A stretch of DNA of 64,000 bases from JACMLC01 sp963720235. Lineage in GTDB: Bacteria > Acidobacteriota > Blastocatellia > Pyrinomonadales > Pyrinomonadaceae. Every line of letters starts with the position of its first letter. The first letter of the stretch is position 1. Shown one piece after another: positions 33,965 through 43,396 of the stretch. The notes beneath the pieces are model-generated. The model had not been told where the DNA came from. It ran no database searches and saw only the letters and a list, made by a program, of their open reading frames with translations. The stretch lies in contig OY970389.1 of assembly GCA_963720235.1 (NCBI GenBank), positions 4,402,001-4,466,000 of the forward strand, read 5' to 3'. The position numbers and the translations under genes are program-made.

Positions 33965-36323
33965 CTATGTAGAGTTTTATGTGGGGACGACCAAGATTGC
34001 TACGGACTGGACGTGGCCCTATGGTTTTGACAACTGGATGGCAGAGGCCGGAACTTTCTCTCTGACCGCGAGGGCTGTGGACAACATAGGCACTGCGGGA
34101 ACTTCGAGCCCTGTGATGATTACTATCACGCCTCCGCCTCCGCCGACAATTTCGGGTCGTGTGACGACGAACTTCGGCGGCTCTTTGACGGGCGTCAAAA
34201 TCACTTTGAGCGGCGCGCAAACGGCTGTTGTGTATAGCGGCCCGAATGGTGAATATTCTTTCCCAAACCTCGTGGCCGGAGCGAGCTATCGCGTCACTCC
34301 TGAATTTCCCGGCTATGATTTGAATCCGATTTACAGAGACATTCCCGCGCTCAATGCCGGAGGCTATACGCTCAATTTTCTGGCGACGCAGGTGACGCCG
34401 GTGACGGCGCAGATTACCAGACCGCATTACAACGAGTCTTTCCCCGCGCCCGGCAACATTCCGATTGAAGCGACTGCACAGAGCAGCGCGGGAACAATTA
34501 CAAAAGTTGATTTTTATGCCGGCGGCGATTTGATAGGGACGGACACCACCGCTCCATACAGCACGACTTGGAACAATGTGCCGCAAGGTTATTACGCGCT
34601 CCATGTCGTGGCGACGGACAGCACTGGCGCGACAGGACAATCCGGTTATCACTCCACACATGTTTATCCTGCGCCGACGACCGTGAGAATCGCTGGCGAG
34701 GTTACGGATGGCGGCGGCTTCGGATTGGAAAATGTGACCGTCACCTTGAGCGGCACTGTCAATGCAACTCAGACCACAAGCTACTTCGGCGCATTTTCTT
34801 TCGAGGTTCCTATTGGCGGCAACTACACAATCACGCCGCCGCCGCAGTATGTCTTCACGCCCACAAGCTACACTTTCAACAATGTCACGGAAGATATTTA
34901 TAACGCGAACTTCGAGACTTCGCAGTTCAATACTCCACCGACTGTGACGATGACGAGCCCGGCGGCAGGCTCTATCTACACGATGCCTGTTGACATCACT
35001 GTCAGCGCGAATGCCTCGGATTTGGAAGGCTCTATTTCGCGCGTCACTTTTCAGGCCACGCGCATAGACGGCGGATACAACGCAGGCATAGGCATTGACA
35101 GCGTCGCGCCGTACTCAATCAACTGGGGCGTCACTGAGCCCGGCACATACGATGTTTACGCCGTCGCCAGAGACAACGTCGGTTTGATGACGACCTCTGC
35201 TCCTGTGCGTATCACTGTCAATCCGCCGCCGCCGGGCAGCATCAGTGGCCGCGTCGTTGACCGTAACAGCGTAGGCATTCCCGGAGTCCTGATGACCTTG
35301 GGCGGCGACGCGACGGCTACAACCGTGACGGATTTGAATGGCAACTATGCTTTCACTAACTTGCCGTCTCTGGCCGATTACGTTGTCACGCCGCTCCGTC
35401 TTAATTACACCTTCAGCCCGGCGAGCCGCACGATTACAAGGCTCATCGGCGACCACAACGCAGACTTCACGGCCACGCTCGTCATTCAACCATCCGACTT
35501 TGATGGAGACGGGCAGACGGATGTCGCTGTCTATCGTCCTTCGACAGGCGTGTGGTATGTCCTGCGCACGGTTGACGGCACGATGCTGACCAGAAGCTTA
35601 GGCTCGCAGAGTCATGGCGACAGAGCCGTGCCGGGTAACTATGACGGAGACGAGAGGACAGACATCGCGCTCTTTGCAGCAGGCAACTGGGTCATTCAAT
35701 CAAGCGCAGACAATAGCCTGCGCACGGAGAGATTCGGCATCAGCGGCGACAAGGCCGTGCCAGCAGATTACGACGGCGACGGCAAGACTGATTTAGCAGT
35801 CTGGCGTCCGGGCAATGCGACATGGTATGTGCTCAATAGCTCGAACAGTTCTATGAGTTCAATTCAATGGGGGCTCAATGATGACGTGCCTGTCGCGGGC
35901 GACTACGACGGCGACGGGCGTGCGGACATGGCTGTCTTCCGTCCGACAAATGGTTACTGGTACATACGCTACACGAGCGACGGCAGCTTCGCAGCCATAC
36001 ACTGGGGCGCGAGCGGCGATGAGACAGTGGCCGGAGATTACGACGGCGACGACCAGACGGATTTAGCAGTCTTCCGTCCAAGCAATTCGTCCTGGTACAT
36101 ACGGCTCAGCTCGAATGGCTCTCTGCTCACGCAGGCATGGGGTACGGGCGGCGACCAGCCAGTGCCGGGCGACTATGACTTGGACGGCAAGGTTGACATC
36201 GCAGTCTTTCGTCCGAGCACGGGCTACTGGTATATCTGGCGCAGCTCGAACCAGACAATGCAAACACAATCATGGGGCATGAGCGGCGACGTGCCTGTGC
36301 CATTCGCTTATCTGCCGCAGTAA
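33806..36323 (+). CDS. Ig-like / FG-GAP secreted protein, fragment 3 (frameshifted)
   Basis: This fragment completes the protein. It has Ig-like domains (MTRPTNGASYPARTWIPFRA and two more), alternating with carboxypeptidase-regulatory-like domains (SGRVTTNFGGSLTGVKITLS; GEVTDGGGFGLENVTVTLSG). It ends with six FG-GAP/VCBS-type repeats of about 45-48 residues, each opening with a calcium-loop pattern such as DYDGDGKTDLAVWRP and closing with WGxSGDxPVPG. The first ATG of the open frame is at 33867, but the family-like sequence starts about 20 codons earlier. The end at 36323 looks natural. Confidence 0.8.
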
Positions 36324-36326
36324 AAA

Positions 36327-36409
36327 GAAAGTTTCCCGCAAAGGCGCAAAGACGCAAAGAAAAGCAACTTGTCTTTCTTTGCGTCTTTGCGCCTTTGCGG
36401 GAAACTTTC
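36327..36409. repeat. Family A palindromic repeat
   Basis: AAAGTTTCCCGCAAAGGCGC and ...GCGCCTTTGCGGGAAACTTT are near-exact inverted arms. It lies between the convergent SBBP and YceH-like genes, directly behind the SBBP stop codon. Confidence 0.9.
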
Positions 36410-36422
36410 TTTCGCTTTAAGT

Positions 36423-37094
36423 TTATTCAAACTGCTTCTTAAACTCTTCAAACTGCTCTCGCAACTCCGCGACTTCGACGCGAAGAGTTTGGACTTCTGT
36501 TTCGAGTTGCGCGATTTTTTCATTCTCGGCGCGGACTTGCGCGATGGCTGGCTCTGTGCGCGGCGCGCGTGGCGGCAGCTCTTCGACTGCGACCTCTCCG
36601 GCCAGCAGATGCGCGTAGCGCGAATCCTTCTGTCCGGGCAGGCGCGGCAATTTTGCGACCAACGGCTGCTCGTCCTCGCGCGCCATCAATCCGTCGAGAG
36701 TCTTTTCGACCTCCGCCAAATCCGCGAACTCATACAAGCGATTCGTGCGCCCGCGCAACTCGCCAATCGTCTGCGGCCCGCGCAGCATGAGCACACACAT
36801 CACTGCCAACTCCGGCGGCGCGAGCTTGTAGATTTCCGTCATGATGTGCTTGTACTTCGGCACGCGGCTCTCGCTGCCGTAAAAAACATAGACCAGATTT
36901 TTTTCCCTTAAACTCTCAAGCGCGCGCGCCACCGTCTGCTCGTCAAAAGAGACTACCGGGTCACGATTCGAGATTTGATTGCACGCATTGACCAGCGCAT
37001 TCAAAGTGAGCGGGTAATACTCCGGCGTCGTCACCTGCTTTTCAATGAGCGCGCCGACAACGCGCACTTCCGCGTCATTTAATAATGGATTCAA
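36423..37094 (-). CDS. YceH (UPF0502 / DUF480) family protein
   Basis: The 223-residue protein has tandem winged-helix domains: LNDAEVRVVGALIEKQVTTP, YYPLTLNALVNACNQISNRD and the second-half block KLAPPELAVMCVLMLRGPQT / GELRGRTNRLYEFADL. This pattern is specific for YceH-family proteins, whose biochemical role is not established; a DNA-binding or regulatory role is inferred from the fold. The last 45 residues form a coiled coil (KIAQLETEVQTLRVEVAELR). It has no obvious operon partner; the kinase gene behind it ends 26 bp downstream on the same strand. Confidence 0.9.
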   Translation of the reverse strand: MNPLLNDAEVRVVGALIEKQVTTPEYYPLTLNALVNACNQISNRDPVVSFDEQTVARALESLREKNLVYVFYGSESRVPKYKHIMTEIYKLAPPELAVMCVLMLRGPQTIGELRGRTNRLYEFADLAEVEKTLDGLMAREDEQPLVAKLPRLPGQKDSRYAHLLAGEVAVEELPPRAPRTEPAIAQVRAENEKIAQLETEVQTLRVEVAELREQFEEFKKQFE

Positions 37095-37119
37095 GTCTGT
37101 TTCTTACTCCGAAGATTTT

Positions 37120-39699
37120 TCAGATTTTACTGCGACGGACAAGACTGGCGGCGACGGCCACGAGTTCCGCCAACTCTACAGGCTTCGGCACATGCATCTG
37201 ATAGCCCGCACGCAATGCCTGTAGCCTGTCTTCCGTGCGCGCGTAAGCGGTCAAAGCAATGGCTGGCACAACGCCTCCTTCATCTGCATTGAGCGCGCGA
37301 ATCTTTCTGATTAACTCATAGCCATCCTCGTCCGGCATCCCTATATCGCTGATGAGCAAATCAGGCGCATCTGCGGCAAACGCCTCAATCGCCTCGCGCG
37401 CCGTCCCGACAACCGTCACATGCGCGCCGCATTGCGAGAGCCCGAACTTCAACAACTCGCGCGTGTCCGGCTCATCATCCACAACCAGCACTTTTAAAGC
37501 GTCGAGCCTCTCAGGATATTCGTACGAGGGCAGCAAGTCTCTCGCCGCCGGATGGATGCGTCCCGTCAGATTGTCGGATTGAAAGACGGGCGCGACAGGC
37601 AGCAGCACTGTGAAGGTTGAGCCAAGACCAATGCCCTCGCTTTCGGCCTTCACAGTTCCTCCGTGCAACTCGACCAGATGCCTGACGATGGCAAGTCCCA
37701 GGCCAAGCCCGCCGTGCTGTCGCGTCGTCTTCTGGTCTGCCTGCCGGAAGCGGTCAAAGACATGCGGCAAAAATTCCGGCGCGATGCCTGCGCCGTTGTC
37801 GCTGACGGCAATCTCTATATGCGAGTTGATGCGCTCAAGCTTGACCTGCACGCGCCCGCCTTTGGGCGTAAACTTGAGTGCGTTAGAGAGCAGGTTCCAG
37901 ACAACCTGTTGCAGCCGCACAGGGTCTCCGGCGACAGAGACCACGCCCGTGTCCATAATCTTCTGCACGCGCACGCCCTTGGCCTCGGCTGCCGGGCGCA
38001 CTGATTCGACTGCGGCTTCGATAAAAAAGTTCGGGTCAACGGGCCTTACATCGAGACGCAATTTGCCTGTGATGATGCGCGAGACATCCAGGAGGTCATC
38101 AATCAACTGCGCCTGCGCGCGCGCATTCCTCTCTATCGTCTCAAGCGCGCGGCCATCCTCGCCTTTTGTCTGTCCTGTGCGCAGCATGTGCGCCCAGCCG
38201 AGAATGGCTGTCAGAGGCGTACGCAATTCATGAGAGATGGTGGCGAGAAACTCATCCTTGAGACGGCTCGCCTCCCGCGCGTCGCGGTAGAGTCGCTCGT
38301 TCTCTGCTGCGGACTGCTCTGCCTCTGCGCGTGCGCGCTTGGCCGCCTCATAAAGCCTCGCATTGTCCATCGCAACGGAAGCCTGCGCCGCCATTCCGAC
38401 CACCAGCCGCTCATGCCGTTCTGTGAACGCGCCAACATCAGGATGACCGAAGAAGAGTCCTCCCATGACTTCGCCGGAGCGCGAGATGACAGGCACGGCC
38501 AGATAGCTCACCACGGGCAAGTGGCCTTCCGGCATTCCGTAGTAAGGCGAGTTCTTGCCATAGCGCGCATCCTGATGCACGTCAGGAATACGCACCGCAC
38601 CTTCGCCGCGAAAGGTTGGCCCAAAGAGGTCTGTGGCGCGCGGCATCGGAAAGTGCTCGAAGGCCGAGCGCGGCGCGCCCGAAAGTGTATAGAGCATGTA
38701 AGACGCGCCTCTCTCATCCAGCACGTTGTAGAAGAAGGAGCCGAAGCGCGCGCCCGTCAATTCTGTCGCGGCGTCTGTCACGGCCTGAACAATCTTCTGC
38801 AAGTCGAGTTCGGCAGAGACTATGTGGCCTATCTCGTTGATGGCGCGCAGAGCTTCCGACTGCTCTCGAATCGCGACCTCCATACGCTTGCGCCCTGTGA
38901 TTTCCTGCACCACGCCGAGCATGCCCAACACTTTTCCTTCATCATCATAGAGCCCGCGCCCGCGCGCAGAAATCCAACGCAGAGAGCCGTCCGCAACCGT
39001 GAGGCGATACTCTATGTCGTAATCGCTATGCTCGACTAATGATTGCTCGACGGCCTCGCGCGCACGCTCGCGATCTTCTTCATGCAGAAGTTCGCGCATC
39101 TCAGCCCATGTCAGATGCGGCCCCGGCGGGATGTCCAAGATTTCTGCGGCGGCCTCAGAGAGAGTCACGATGTCTGTCGCCGCATCCCAACTCCAATCTC
39201 CGAGACTCGCGGCGGTGAGTGCCAGATTCAAATGTTGCCCGCGTTCTGCGAGGGCGCGCTGGATGTGATGACGCTCAGTGATGTCGCGCGCAATCTTTGA
39301 AGCTCCGATGATAGAGCCGTCCGCGCCCCTGATGGGCGACACTGTGAGCGAGATGTCTATCAGCCTGCCGTCCTTACGGACACGCACCGTCTCGTAGTGT
39401 TCGATGCGCTCGCCCTTTCTGAGACGCGCGAGGATAGCAGGCTCTTCATCCAGATGGTCTTCTGGAATCAGAACGGTCACGGACTTTCCAACCACCTCGT
39501 CCGCCTTGTAGCCGAACAGATTTTCCGCTCCCTTGTTCCAACTCGTGATGATGCCGTCGAGGGTCTTGCTGACGATGGCATCTTCGGCAGAATCTATGAT
39601 GGCGGCCAGCCAGTGTGGAGCCAGCTCAGGGCTTTGCAGGTTGGTAACCCGGTATGTTTGATTGTCGGGCAGTTCCTCCTGTGGAGGTTTGGTCGGCAT
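37120..39699 (-). CDS. Hybrid sensor histidine kinase (PAS-PAS-GAF-HisKA-HATPase-REC)
   Basis: The 859-residue soluble sensor has no membrane segment. The order is PAS (about 27-145, SAEDAIVSKTLDGIITSWNK), PAS/PAC (150-270), GAF (285-445), HisKA with His490 in ATISHELRTPLTAI, and an HATPase domain with NLLSNALKFTPKGG and GLGLGLAIVRHLVELHGG. A C-terminal receiver domain has the phosphoacceptor Asp785 in LLISDIGMPDEDG. It should sense redox, light or small ligands through PAS/GAF and transfer phosphate within the chain or onward. No dedicated response regulator is adjacent. Confidence 0.93.
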   Translation of the reverse strand: MPTKPPQEELPDNQTYRVTNLQSPELAPHWLAAIIDSAEDAIVSKTLDGIITSWNKGAENLFGYKADEVVGKSVTVLIPEDHLDEEPAILARLRKGERIEHYETVRVRKDGRLIDISLTVSPIRGADGSIIGASKIARDITERHHIQRALAERGQHLNLALTAASLGDWSWDAATDIVTLSEAAAEILDIPPGPHLTWAEMRELLHEEDRERAREAVEQSLVEHSDYDIEYRLTVADGSLRWISARGRGLYDDEGKVLGMLGVVQEITGRKRMEVAIREQSEALRAINEIGHIVSAELDLQKIVQAVTDAATELTGARFGSFFYNVLDERGASYMLYTLSGAPRSAFEHFPMPRATDLFGPTFRGEGAVRIPDVHQDARYGKNSPYYGMPEGHLPVVSYLAVPVISRSGEVMGGLFFGHPDVGAFTERHERLVVGMAAQASVAMDNARLYEAAKRARAEAEQSAAENERLYRDAREASRLKDEFLATISHELRTPLTAILGWAHMLRTGQTKGEDGRALETIERNARAQAQLIDDLLDVSRIITGKLRLDVRPVDPNFFIEAAVESVRPAAEAKGVRVQKIMDTGVVSVAGDPVRLQQVVWNLLSNALKFTPKGGRVQVKLERINSHIEIAVSDNGAGIAPEFLPHVFDRFRQADQKTTRQHGGLGLGLAIVRHLVELHGGTVKAESEGIGLGSTFTVLLPVAPVFQSDNLTGRIHPAARDLLPSYEYPERLDALKVLVVDDEPDTRELLKFGLSQCGAHVTVVGTAREAIEAFAADAPDLLISDIGMPDEDGYELIRKIRALNADEGGVVPAIALTAYARTEDRLQALRAGYQMHVPKPVELAELVAVAASLVRRSKI

Positions 39700-39801
39700 A
39701 GGCGCACTTATCCGGCGAAAGCGAGTCGAAAGATTGGCGGGGGAATTTAAGGAACGAAAGGATTATACAGAGTCTGCTTTGAGATTCACAAGACGGCGAC
39801 C

Positions 39802-40452
39802 TTAAAAGAGCTTCAAACCGCGCGCGAGTGATTGTTCCAATCTTGTGAGAAACTCGCGGCGGCTAATCTCTCTGGCTCCGAACGCGCGCATGTGCGGCGT
39901 CATCACTTGAATATCAAGCCAGTCTAAATCTCTTTGTCGCAGATGCTCGATTAAATAGAGCAGCGCGAGCTTTGAAGCATTCGCGCGCTTGAAGAACATG
40001 CTCTCTCCGGCAAACGCGCCGCCGGCATCCACTCCATAAATCCCGCCGACCAGCGCATCGCCTTCCCACGCTTCGACACTGTGCGCGTGGCCCACACGAT
40101 GCAGTTCGACATAGGCGCGAATCATCTCCGGTGTAATCCATGTGCCGTCTTCATCCTTGCGCTTGGCCTCGGCGCAGGATTGAATCACCGCTGGAAAATC
40201 TTTATCAATCGTGAAATGAAACTGCGCGCGTTTCTGTTCGCGTTGCAGGCTGCGCGGGATATGCAAATCTTTGAATTCGAGAATCGCACGCTCTTCGGGA
40301 CAAAACCACGGGAGCGGCCAGCCGTCTATGGGCCAGGGAAAGATGCCCCTGCGATACGCGCCGAGCAGATTGGCCGCGTTCAACTCTCCGCCAATCACCA
40401 CGATGCCTTCAACAGCCGCGTACTCAGGATCGGGAAAACGAATTAAGGACAT
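39802..40452 (-). CDS. aat: Leucyl/phenylalanyl-tRNA-protein transferase
   Basis: It adds Leu or Phe from tRNA to proteins that begin with Lys or Arg, creating a primary N-degron. The 216 residues match the family's length. Motifs are GGELNAANLLGAYRRGIFPW near the N-terminus, WFCPEERA, TWITPEMIRAYVELHRVGHA, HSVEAWE, GGIYGVDAGGAFAGESMF and DIQVMTPHMRAFGA. It stands behind clpA on the same strand, and clpS stands before clpA, so the adaptor, the unfoldase and the tagging enzyme of one pathway are together. Confidence 0.95.
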   Translation of the reverse strand: MSLIRFPDPEYAAVEGIVVIGGELNAANLLGAYRRGIFPWPIDGWPLPWFCPEERAILEFKDLHIPRSLQREQKRAQFHFTIDKDFPAVIQSCAEAKRKDEDGTWITPEMIRAYVELHRVGHAHSVEAWEGDALVGGIYGVDAGGAFAGESMFFKRANASKLALLYLIEHLRQRDLDWLDIQVMTPHMRAFGAREISRREFLTRLEQSLARGLKLF

Positions 40453-40489
40453 GCCCGACTACTCAACACACACAACCAGTTCTTTGCGA

Positions 40490-40585
40490 GCTTATGTCTT
40501 TCTTTTCTTTGCGCCACCAGCGCGAAACCTCAATGAACGGTTCTCGCAAAGGCGCAAAGAAAAACTCAAGCGCGCAACATGCCGC
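40490..40585. repeat. Family A palindromic repeat, variant
   Basis: TTCTTTGCGCCACCAGCGCG and ACGGTTCTCGCAAAGGCGCA are joined by ACCTCAATGA, with a further AAAAACTCAAGCGCGCAACA on the right. It fills the gap between clpA and aat and resembles 30040-30118. Confidence 0.72.
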
Positions 40586-40599
40586 GACTCTCTCTGATT

Positions 40600-42852
40600 T
40601 CAATCCGACGAAAAACGCAGCGCAAGCTCGCCGTCCTTCTCTTCCACAAAAACTTGCGCGCCTTCCTGCAATGAGCCGAAGATAATTTCTTCCGCGAGCG
40701 GCTCTTTGATTTTTTGCTGAATCAGCCGCGCCATCGGACGCGCGCCATAGAGTCTGTCAAAACCATTCTTTGCGAGCCATGCACGCGCTTCTTCATTGAG
40801 TTTGACAGTGATGCTTTTTTCCGCAAGCTGTTTGTTCAATTCCTTGATGAGCTTATCCACGACCAGCTCTATATCTTCAAAGCTCAGAGATTCAAAAGCT
40901 ATCCATGCATTGAGACGATTGCGAAACTCTGGACTAAAGGTTCGCTCAATCGCGCCGCGCCCGATGCCTTTGCCGGTCGTGTTGCCCTGAAAGCCTATGC
41001 CGCCTTCGCTCAGTTCACGCGCACCCGCGTTGGTCGTCATAATCAACACGACGTTATGAAAGTTTGCTTTCTTGCCATTGTTGTCCGTCAAGGTCGCGTG
41101 ATCCATCACCTGCAAGAGAATGTTGAAGAGATTCGGGTGCGCCTTTTCAATCTCATCTAAAACCAAAACTGCGTAAGGAGTCTTGTTGATAGCATCCGTC
41201 AAAAGCCCGCCTTGATCGAAGCCTACATAACCGGGCGGCGCGCCGATGAGTCGCGAGACCGTGTGTGGTTCCGCATACTCGCTCATGTCAAAACGCAGGA
41301 ACTCTACGCCGAGCGCGACGGCAAGTTGCTTTGCAAGCTCAGTCTTGCCGACTCCCGTTGGGCCAGAGAAAAGAAACGAGCCGACAGGTTTGTCCGGGTG
41401 GCCCAATCCAGCGCGTGAGAGCTTGATGGCTTTGACAATCTGCGCGATGGCATGGTCTTGTCCGAAGATGACAGAGCGCAGCGCGCTATCCAAATCACGC
41501 AGGCGCGGTTTTTCAGAACTCGAAACAGTCTTCGGCGGAACTTTCGCCATCCGCGCGACGACGATTTCCACATCACGCGGCTCAATGGTCTCCGGCCTTT
41601 CGGCTTCCGGCAAAAGTTTTAAGGCCGCGCCCGCTTCGTCCATCACATCAATCGCTTTGTCCGGCAGAAAGCGGTCGTGTATGTGCTTGGCCGCGAGTTC
41701 CGCAGCCGCGCGCAAGGCATCATCCGCATACTTCACCTTGTGATGCTCTTCGTAATAACTTCTAAGACCGTTCAGAATCTCCACAGTCTCTTCGACAGTC
41801 GGCTCACCAATTTCTATCTTCTGAAATCTGCGGGCCAGCGCGCGGTCACGCTCAAACGCGCTCTTGTATTCCGCGTAAGTGGTCGAGCCGATGCAGCGCA
41901 ACTCGCCTGAGGCCAGCGCGGGTTTTAAAATATTTGAAGCATCCATCGAGCCGCCGCTCACCGCGCCCGCGCCGACAATAGTATGGATTTCATCTATGAA
42001 GAGAATCGCGCCCGGCAGTTTTTTGAGCGCATTGATAACGCCCTTGAAACGCTGCTCGAACTGCCCGCGATATTTCGTTCCTGCAAGCACTGCGCCCATG
42101 TCCAGCGCATAGACCTTCGCCTCGCGCAACACCTCAGGCACTTCGCCCAAGTGAATTTTCAGCGCGAGTCCTTCGGCAATCGCAGTCTTGCCGACGCCGG
42201 ATTCGCCTACATAAATCGGATTGTTCTTGCGGCGGCGGCAGAGAATCTGAATCGTTCTTTGAAGCTCAGGCAGGCGACCAATCAAAGGGTCTATGTAGCC
42301 CGCGCTGGCGCGCTCAACCAAATCAACTGTGAAGGCCGCGAGCGGGTCGCGCTGTGGCTGCGCGTCTCCTTCGCCCGCTTCCGTCTCGTCGCCGTCCAAA
42401 GCAGGCTCGTACTCATCTCCAATCTTTGAGATGCCGTGCGCGATGTAGTTGAGCACATCGAGCCGTGTGATGCCCTGCTGTTTCAAAAGATAGACGGCAT
42501 GAGATTGCTCTACCTGATAGAGCGCGGCGAGGATGTTGCCGCCATCAATCTCAGACTGCTCCGCGCCCTGCGCCTGCAAGACTGCATACTGCAAGACACG
42601 CTGGAACGCAGCCGTGTGCTCAGGCAAGTCGTCCGAAGATTCTGGAAGCGGCGTCAGATATTCCGCGAAATATTTTTCCAACTCTGCGCGCAGCCCATCA
42701 AGGTCGCCGCCGCAATGGATGATGACTTTGCCCGCCGTCGGGTCGTCAAGCAAAGCCAGAAGGAGATGTTCGAGCGTCACAAATTCATGCCGACGCTGCA
42801 CGGCCTCGCTCAATGCGACGCTTAAAGTAGCCTGTAATTCTCTGGTAATCAT
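40600..42852 (-). CDS. clpA: ATP-dependent Clp protease ATP-binding subunit ClpA
   Basis: The AAA+ unfoldase has 750 residues, close to E. coli ClpA. It has the N-domain (about 1-142, EFVTLEHLLLALLDDPTAGK), D1 Walker A GESGVGKT (216-223), D2 Walker A GPTGVGKT and the sensor and arginine-finger regions. An IGF tripeptide (EGGIGFQGN) matches the IGL/F-type loop used to dock onto ClpP. With ClpS, encoded upstream, it should degrade N-degron substrates. A clpP gene is not in the window. The start codon lies directly next to a family B repeat. Confidence 0.95.
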   Translation of the reverse strand: MITRELQATLSVALSEAVQRRHEFVTLEHLLLALLDDPTAGKVIIHCGGDLDGLRAELEKYFAEYLTPLPESSDDLPEHTAAFQRVLQYAVLQAQGAEQSEIDGGNILAALYQVEQSHAVYLLKQQGITRLDVLNYIAHGISKIGDEYEPALDGDETEAGEGDAQPQRDPLAAFTVDLVERASAGYIDPLIGRLPELQRTIQILCRRRKNNPIYVGESGVGKTAIAEGLALKIHLGEVPEVLREAKVYALDMGAVLAGTKYRGQFEQRFKGVINALKKLPGAILFIDEIHTIVGAGAVSGGSMDASNILKPALASGELRCIGSTTYAEYKSAFERDRALARRFQKIEIGEPTVEETVEILNGLRSYYEEHHKVKYADDALRAAAELAAKHIHDRFLPDKAIDVMDEAGAALKLLPEAERPETIEPRDVEIVVARMAKVPPKTVSSSEKPRLRDLDSALRSVIFGQDHAIAQIVKAIKLSRAGLGHPDKPVGSFLFSGPTGVGKTELAKQLAVALGVEFLRFDMSEYAEPHTVSRLIGAPPGYVGFDQGGLLTDAINKTPYAVLVLDEIEKAHPNLFNILLQVMDHATLTDNNGKKANFHNVVLIMTTNAGARELSEGGIGFQGNTTGKGIGRGAIERTFSPEFRNRLNAWIAFESLSFEDIELVVDKLIKELNKQLAEKSITVKLNEEARAWLAKNGFDRLYGARPMARLIQQKIKEPLAEEIIFGSLQEGAQVFVEEKDGELALRFSSD

Positions 42853-42873
42853 TTCTTAATTGTACAAATTATT

Positions 42874-42976
42874 TAGCCACAGAGACACAGAGATGAAGAA
42901 GAAAAAAGTAAAAGTTAGAACAGCATTACTTTCATCTTCGCTTTTCCTTTCTCCGTGTCTCTGTGTCTCTGTGGCT
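42874..42976. repeat. Family B palindromic repeat, copy 2
   Basis: AGCCACAGAGACACAGAGAT on the left faces CCGTGTCTCTGTGTCTCTGT / GGCT on the right. It lies between clpS and clpA. Confidence 0.87.
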
Positions 42977-42984
42977 AATCATTC

Positions 42985-43299
42985 TTAAACTTCTTCAATC
43001 GTGCAGAGCAACGGAAACTCGTTTGACTGCGCGAGGCTCGTCACCTTTGCGACCTTCATCTCGGCAATCTCGAAGGGATAAATTCCCGCGACGCCGACGC
43101 CCTGTATGTGCACATTGAGCATGATGCGTATGGCATCGCTTTCGTTGTGCTGAAAGATATTGTTGAGCACATAGACGACAAACTCCATCGTCGTAAAATT
43201 GTCGTTGTGAATCAGCACCTTGTAGAGCGGCGGCTTCTCAAGCTTCGTCTCGTCTTCGGTCAGGACTGATTCTTCATGTGCGAAATCATTTTCCGGCAT
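42985..43299 (-). CDS. clpS: ATP-dependent Clp protease adaptor ClpS
   Basis: The 104-residue adaptor recognises N-terminal Leu, Phe, Trp or Tyr and delivers substrates to ClpA. Its core contains YKVLIHNDNFTTMEFVVYVL, with the Asn-Asp pair of the binding pocket, and HIQGVGVAGIYPFEIAE. The pocket His (LNVHIQG) is present. The flexible acidic N-terminus (MPENDFAHEESVLTEDETKL) is typical of the family. It precedes clpA on the same strand, separated by a family B repeat. Confidence 0.95.
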   Translation of the reverse strand: MPENDFAHEESVLTEDETKLEKPPLYKVLIHNDNFTTMEFVVYVLNNIFQHNESDAIRIMLNVHIQGVGVAGIYPFEIAEMKVAKVTSLAQSNEFPLLCTIEEV

Positions 43300-43396
43300 C
43301 TGCTTTTAAATTTACACGGGCGCGAACTCTGCTAAGCTGGCTCTGGTAAAAATTATAAGCGAGACGGGAGCAAAACACGACACGGCGGGGCGCGTG

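Noticed and set aside
33741..34661. 306-codon minus-strand open frame inside the SBBP/Ig-like gene
   Set aside because: The opposite strand encodes clear Ig-like and carboxypeptidase-regulatory domains; the antisense product is Arg-rich without family features.
38188..39039. 283-codon plus-strand open frame opposite the hybrid histidine kinase
   Set aside because: It is a shadow of the GAF/PAS region, with high Arg/His content and no motif.
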